Of a stretch of 64,000 nucleotides of DNA, positions 60,926 through 64,000 are shown in pieces (position 1 is the first letter of the stretch; every line of letters starts with the position of its first letter). This DNA is from Mucilaginibacter sp. PPCGB 2223 (lineage in GTDB: Bacteria > Bacteroidota > Bacteroidia > Sphingobacteriales > Sphingobacteriaceae): contig NZ_MDJS01000005.1 in the NCBI RefSeq assembly GCF_001705515.1, forward strand, positions 186,001-250,000, written 5' to 3'. Position numbers and translations under genes: made by a program. Under the pieces are notes generated by a model. That model was not told the origin of the DNA, did not search any database, and saw only the letters and a list, made by a program, of their open reading frames with translations.

Positions 60926-61744
60926 TTATGGCTTGGGAGCCAGGATATACTCTCCCCAAAAATCCGTGGTATTTTCTAAATAAGCTTCATCGGCAGTAGG
61001 CGGGTCATCGGCTATCGCTCCTGCAACGAACCCGGGCGGAGGAGGAGGAACGCTGAGTTTGATATTATAACTAAACTTTACCGGCTTAGTTGTGGACAGC
61101 CCCAGGTATTTTAACGGTATGGCTATTTCGACCACCGGCTGCATCAGAATGAATTGCATTTTTGCTTTGATGCCCTGGGTATTATAAACCGATATGCTCG
61201 TGTCTTCGATCTCTTTGATTCCGGCCACCCTGATCTCTTTCAGGCGGGCCGTCAACACAGCATTAGCCACCTTTATCAACGAATCTATTTGCCTGCGGTT
61301 TGCCACCGTGTCTTTCATCAGCGGCGGCAGTTCACGTTGCTGAGCCAGCAGGTCAAAGCGAATTTTTTCGCCCTGCGGCACCGGGAAGCTGATGCTTACG
61401 TTATCTGGGGCTTTCTCGCGCTCTTTTTTCCCGGTCGAATGGCTTATGGTAAAAGTCAGCCCGCCTTCAAGCGCCTTGCGCGAAACACGCTGGCCGAACC
61501 CCCGAACGACCAGGTACAGATTTTCGTCGTCGTTAGCTATGGTGTAATAAATACGGCTTGTTGAGTTATATGCGCTTAATAATTTATTGGGCCATTCATC
61601 AAGTTTGCCATCGATCTTAATATTTGCAGGGGCACGCACGCCGACCTCTTGTACCGAGGGCTGTTTTTGGGCGTACGCGACCTCTAAGTTAATAAAGGCT
61701 GTCAATAATAATAGGGACAGTGTTACTCGTTCAATAGTCTTCAT
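60926..61744 (-). CDS. Secreted protein with CBM9/DOMON-like fold
   Basis: A 272-residue protein with a signal peptide ending near AYAQ. Motifs KIDGKLDEWPNKLLSAY and ENLYLVVRGFG are typical of CBM9-like sugar- or heme-binding beta-sandwich domains, often written as the IDGxLxEW pattern. It converges on the fucosidase gene from the other strand. It probably binds carbohydrate or a redox ligand in the envelope. No catalytic motif is seen. Confidence 0.8.
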   Translation of the reverse strand: MKTIERVTLSLLLLTAFINLEVAYAQKQPSVQEVGVRAPANIKIDGKLDEWPNKLLSAYNSTSRIYYTIANDDENLYLVVRGFGQRVSRKALEGGLTFTISHSTGKKEREKAPDNVSISFPVPQGEKIRFDLLAQQRELPPLMKDTVANRRQIDSLIKVANAVLTARLKEIRVAGIKEIEDTSISVYNTQGIKAKMQFILMQPVVEIAIPLKYLGLSTTKPVKFSYNIKLSVPPPPPGFVAGAIADDPPTADEAYLENTTDFWGEYILAPKP

Positions 61745-61834
61745 AACAGGTCAGGTTAGTATAAGGTAATCCTGTAACAGATGCATTCACACCAAACATT
61801 CCATAATATTATAAAAAAAATTATAAAAACACTT

Positions 61835-62596
61835 TTACCCGTTTATATCCAGCGCCAGTATCTGCGGCTTATAAGCCGTAGGCAGCATAGCATTCTTCAA
61901 AAACTGGCTGATCCTGATAAAACGAGCCAGTTTATAGAGCACAATTAGCGGTTTGATATATACGTATTTACCTATTGGAAGCATTTGCTTTACCCTTTCG
62001 GGAGCAATGAGCAATTGCACCTGTTTGAGCAGCATATATCTTATAGTTCCTAAATGCTTCTGATATTGCTCGTAAAGGTCGGTAGTGAACCTGCTGTTAC
62101 GCATGTTTTGTTCGAGGTGCCCGCGCCGCATACTCAGCCAATCGGGGTAAAGCTTAGGCAGGCCATTAATGCCCATACGTTGGCCTACACGGTAAAACAC
62201 ATCAAATATTTCGGCTTTTTCCCCATCGGTTAGCCTGCGCTCCAATACCTCGAACGAGCGGATGGAATAATCGATGAGCATGAACAACACATCGCGGTAG
62301 GCCCAATCAGGTATTTTGGCCTTACGGCTGGCCTCCACCTGCGTGTGGATGGCTGTGATCTGATCAATCGCTTTTAAGGCGTTTTCGGTGTCCGAAAAGA
62401 TGATCTTCCTGGCATAAACTACCGTGCTGAACAGGCGCCCCAGCGGGTCGGCAGGCAGGCGGCCGGTAAAGTACAACCAGTCGACCGCTTTATTCAAGGC
62501 GAACTCGGCCGCCGAACCGGCGAAAATAAACAGTATGGTATCGCTTTTGCCCCATATGCGGCGTACAATCGAGCCGGGTTTCACAAAGTATTCCAT
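61835..62596 (-). CDS. Oxygenase MpaB family protein (DUF2236)
   Basis: A protein of 253 residues. I start it at ATG 62596 because the family N-terminus is MEYFVKPGSIVRRIWGKSD; the frame is open for 82 more codons, which overlap the gene upstream. The DUF2236 pattern continues with FAGSAAEFALNKAVDW and DQITAIHTQVEASRKAKI, with a histidine that binds heme in relatives. MpaB-like proteins are fungal and bacterial oxygenases. The start lies within the end of a DUF2809 gene, so they are coupled. Confidence 0.87.
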   Translation of the reverse strand: MEYFVKPGSIVRRIWGKSDTILFIFAGSAAEFALNKAVDWLYFTGRLPADPLGRLFSTVVYARKIIFSDTENALKAIDQITAIHTQVEASRKAKIPDWAYRDVLFMLIDYSIRSFEVLERRLTDGEKAEIFDVFYRVGQRMGINGLPKLYPDWLSMRRGHLEQNMRNSRFTTDLYEQYQKHLGTIRYMLLKQVQLLIAPERVKQMLPIGKYVYIKPLIVLYKLARFIRISQFLKNAMLPTAYKPQILALDING

Positions 62597-62976
62597 GGGG
62601 CCTCTTTTTCTGATGCTTTTATACTTTCCAACGATAAAACAATAAGCATACCCAGGGTATAGCAAAGCATATCTATCCACGAAAAGCCAACGCCTAAGAC
62701 CGTACGTGCCAGTTTTGAATTTTGCAGTCCTAACAGCTCCACGTAATGAAAGTATTGCAATATTTCGATCGTATAGCAAAATAGCAAAACCGCTAAAATG
62801 GTTGGCTTTACGGGTGTGTTCATAAAACTCTTTATAAAACAATACACCAGAATGCCCACCAGTACGTCGCCGCCGTATGGGCGGATTAAAGCATCGTGCA
62901 TATAGCGTGCAATGAGCACCTCAGTAATAAACAACAAAAGCGCCAGGGTAAAATATTTGAGATTGAATTTGAGCAT
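62581..62976 (-). CDS. DUF2809 membrane protein
   Basis: A 131-residue protein with four hydrophobic segments and the DUF2809 signature IARYMHDALIRPYGGDVLVGILVYCFIK. It overlaps the MpaB-like gene by 16 bases and lies 3 bases downstream of another membrane protein gene on the same strand. Function unknown; distantly similar to VanZ-like proteins. Confidence 0.85.
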   Translation of the reverse strand: MLKFNLKYFTLALLLFITEVLIARYMHDALIRPYGGDVLVGILVYCFIKSFMNTPVKPTILAVLLFCYTIEILQYFHYVELLGLQNSKLARTVLGVGFSWIDMLCYTLGMLIVLSLESIKASEKEAPWNTL

Positions 62977-62979
62977 CGG

Positions 62980-63447
62980 TTAAATTTGTTTGGGGTCGAG
63001 CTTTTTGACAGCCCGATAGGTTAGATATAGCGGGACAAAGGCCATAACACCGAACGAACAATCGATCAGCCGCCAGAACAGCGGTATCCCGCGGATACCG
63101 CCTGCAATAAGTGCGAGCGGGAATATCGCCACGCAGGCAATCATACCAAACTCAATTACCCAAATGTTTTTCACAGGGTCGCGCAGCGGACCAATAAACA
63201 AAACGGCCAGCATGATATGTGCAAAGGCCAGCCAGTCGGTACCGTAACTTAACCACGGATAGTTTTGGTTTGTAGTTTTAACCGCCTGGTAAATGGTATT
63301 GAGCCAGTTGTTCATGGTGCTGTTTCCGGGATGTGCCAGCAGGGCCAATTCGCTTTCGATAGGGAAGGCGGTAATACCGCTTATTACCAAACCGATGATG
63401 ACGATGCTGATATATGTTTTGATTCGGCGGGTTGTTATTTGATTCAT
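62980..63447 (-). CDS. Hypothetical four-span membrane protein
   Basis: A 155-residue protein with hydrophobic segments near 13-32, 70-86, 95-115 and 125-145. No family recognised with confidence. It is part of a tightly packed minus-strand unit with the DUF2809 and MpaB-like genes downstream and the winged-helix regulator upstream. Confidence 0.78.
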   Translation of the reverse strand: MNQITTRRIKTYISIVIIGLVISGITAFPIESELALLAHPGNSTMNNWLNTIYQAVKTTNQNYPWLSYGTDWLAFAHIMLAVLFIGPLRDPVKNIWVIEFGMIACVAIFPLALIAGGIRGIPLFWRLIDCSFGVMAFVPLYLTYRAVKKLDPKQI

Positions 63448-63497
63448 TTGATCAGGTTAAAAACACTTTGAATTTCAAAGTAAAAAAATAAAAAAAA

Positions 63498-63797
63498 TTA
63501 TTTCTGTTGTTTAATTAAATTTTCGAGCGCCTCGAGGTGTTTTTTAAAAGCGGCAATACCTGCTTTGGTAGCCTGGTAGCGGGTATTGGGTTTACGGCCC
63601 AGGAAAGACTTGGTAACGGTAATGTATTCTTCCTTTTCCAAAGCCTTCAGGTGCGATGCCAGGTTGCCATCGGTAACGTCAAGCAGCTCCTTAAGCGAAT
63701 TAAAATCGTAACTTTCGTTAGCCACCAGTACGCTCATGGCCTGCAGGCGGATCCGGTTTTCGAAAGCTTTGTCAAAATTATCAAGCGTTAACTTCAC
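63498..63797 (-). CDS. Winged-helix transcriptional regulator (ArsR/MarR-like)
   Basis: A 99-residue single-domain regulator. The winged helix reads YDFNSLKELLDVTDGNLASHLKALEKEEYI (positions about 29-58, recognition helix in the middle) followed by the wing TKSFLGRKPNTRYQAT. Such proteins are common in Bacteroidetes beside small membrane protein genes. The start overlaps the end of the upstream partial gene by 17 bases, so it is co-translated with it. Confidence 0.93.
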   Translation of the reverse strand: MKLTLDNFDKAFENRIRLQAMSVLVANESYDFNSLKELLDVTDGNLASHLKALEKEEYITVTKSFLGRKPNTRYQATKAGIAAFKKHLEALENLIKQQK

Positions 63798-64000
63798 GAT
63801 CGTATTTAAAATGCATTATAGCACCATATAAAATGTGCATCACCCCAAAACCCAGCACCCAAAGTAAAAAACCATAGCCAGGGATAGCCAAAGCGGCAAG
63901 CCCTATTATAACTTCGAATATCCCGAGCCATTTTACATCGCCAAAGGTATGATGACTGGCCGAAACTAACGCTAATCCGTAAAAAATAAGACAGCCAGCC
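63781..64000 (-). CDS. Partial small membrane protein, truncated by the window end
   Basis: The last 73 codons of a minus-strand gene whose start lies beyond 64000. The visible part has several hydrophobic stretches (LGIFEVIIGLAALAIPGYGF and a following LWVLGFGVMHILYGAIM) and ends KYDREVNA at a TGA. It overlaps the winged-helix regulator by 17 bases, which is the usual layout for a regulator and the membrane protein it is paired with. Family not assigned. Confidence 0.75.
   Translation of the reverse strand, partial: AGCLIFYGLALVSASHHTFGDVKWLGIFEVIIGLAALAIPGYGFLLWVLGFGVMHILYGAIMHFKYDREVNA

Overview
This window reads as chromosomal DNA of a Bacteroidetes bacterium, most likely a Sphingobacteriaceae member of the Mucilaginibacter/Pedobacter kind. 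The evidence is the Bacteroidetes -7 promoter element TAnnTTTG in front of several genes, the DUF4199, DUF2752 and TM2 membrane genes, NarL-type kinases with a two-component-regulator propeller, a GH29/GH130 carbohydrate repertoire, and very few Shine-Dalgarno-like sites. The genus is inferred, not proven.

Layout. 1-6.6 kb: a holin-like membrane pair, GDP-fucose synthase, trmB, an alkyltransferase-like repair protein, a carboxymuconolactone-decarboxylase-family protein, three tandem ExbD-like genes and tag. 6.9-13.3 kb: polA, a Uma2-family nuclease and the glycogen pair glgA-glgC. 13.3-19.2 kb, minus strand: a metallo-hydrolase, ybaB, then a four-gene operon (small dehydrogenase subunit, GMC flavoprotein with a CX5CX3C cluster motif, ferritin-like protein, unknown 343-residue protein). 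19.8-23.0 kb: an SDR with a Crp/Fnr regulator, then a decayed metal-resistance cassette (truncated CopB-type ATPase, D-lactate dehydrogenase, DUF5676, DUF2933). 23.6-30.2 kb: an accessory segment bounded by a 21-bp perfect duplication of the tRNA-Asp 3' end, carrying SDR, cupin, NmrA-like, Old Yellow Enzyme, AraC, a frameshifted DUF1772 gene, DUF4267 and Crp/Fnr; no integrase remains.

30.2-37.4 kb is housekeeping: tRNA-Asp, prfA, a GluQ-like synthetase, lpxH and mfd. 37.5-41.1 kb: small membrane proteins, an isochorismatase-family hydrolase and a MarR/MFS pair. 41.5-46 kb: a NIF3-family protein, a zinc-ribbon coiled-coil protein, a TPR protein and a radical SAM protein. 46-53.8 kb: a signalling cluster of two histidine kinases, one response regulator, a multi-span membrane protein and a small unknown protein, followed by an outer-membrane protein and an alanine-rich secreted protein. 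54-61.8 kb: ffh, a HAD phosphatase next to a GH130 enzyme, an S10 peptidase, an alpha-L-fucosidase and a CBM9-like protein. 61.8-64 kb: small membrane proteins with a winged-helix regulator; the last gene runs off the window.

The best candidates for something undescribed are the 14.6-19.2 kb operon, which looks like an FAD-dependent dehydrogenase alpha/gamma pair without its cytochrome subunit and with a ferritin-like protein and an unknown protein in its place, and the ExbD triplet, in which only the middle copy keeps the proton-carrying aspartate.
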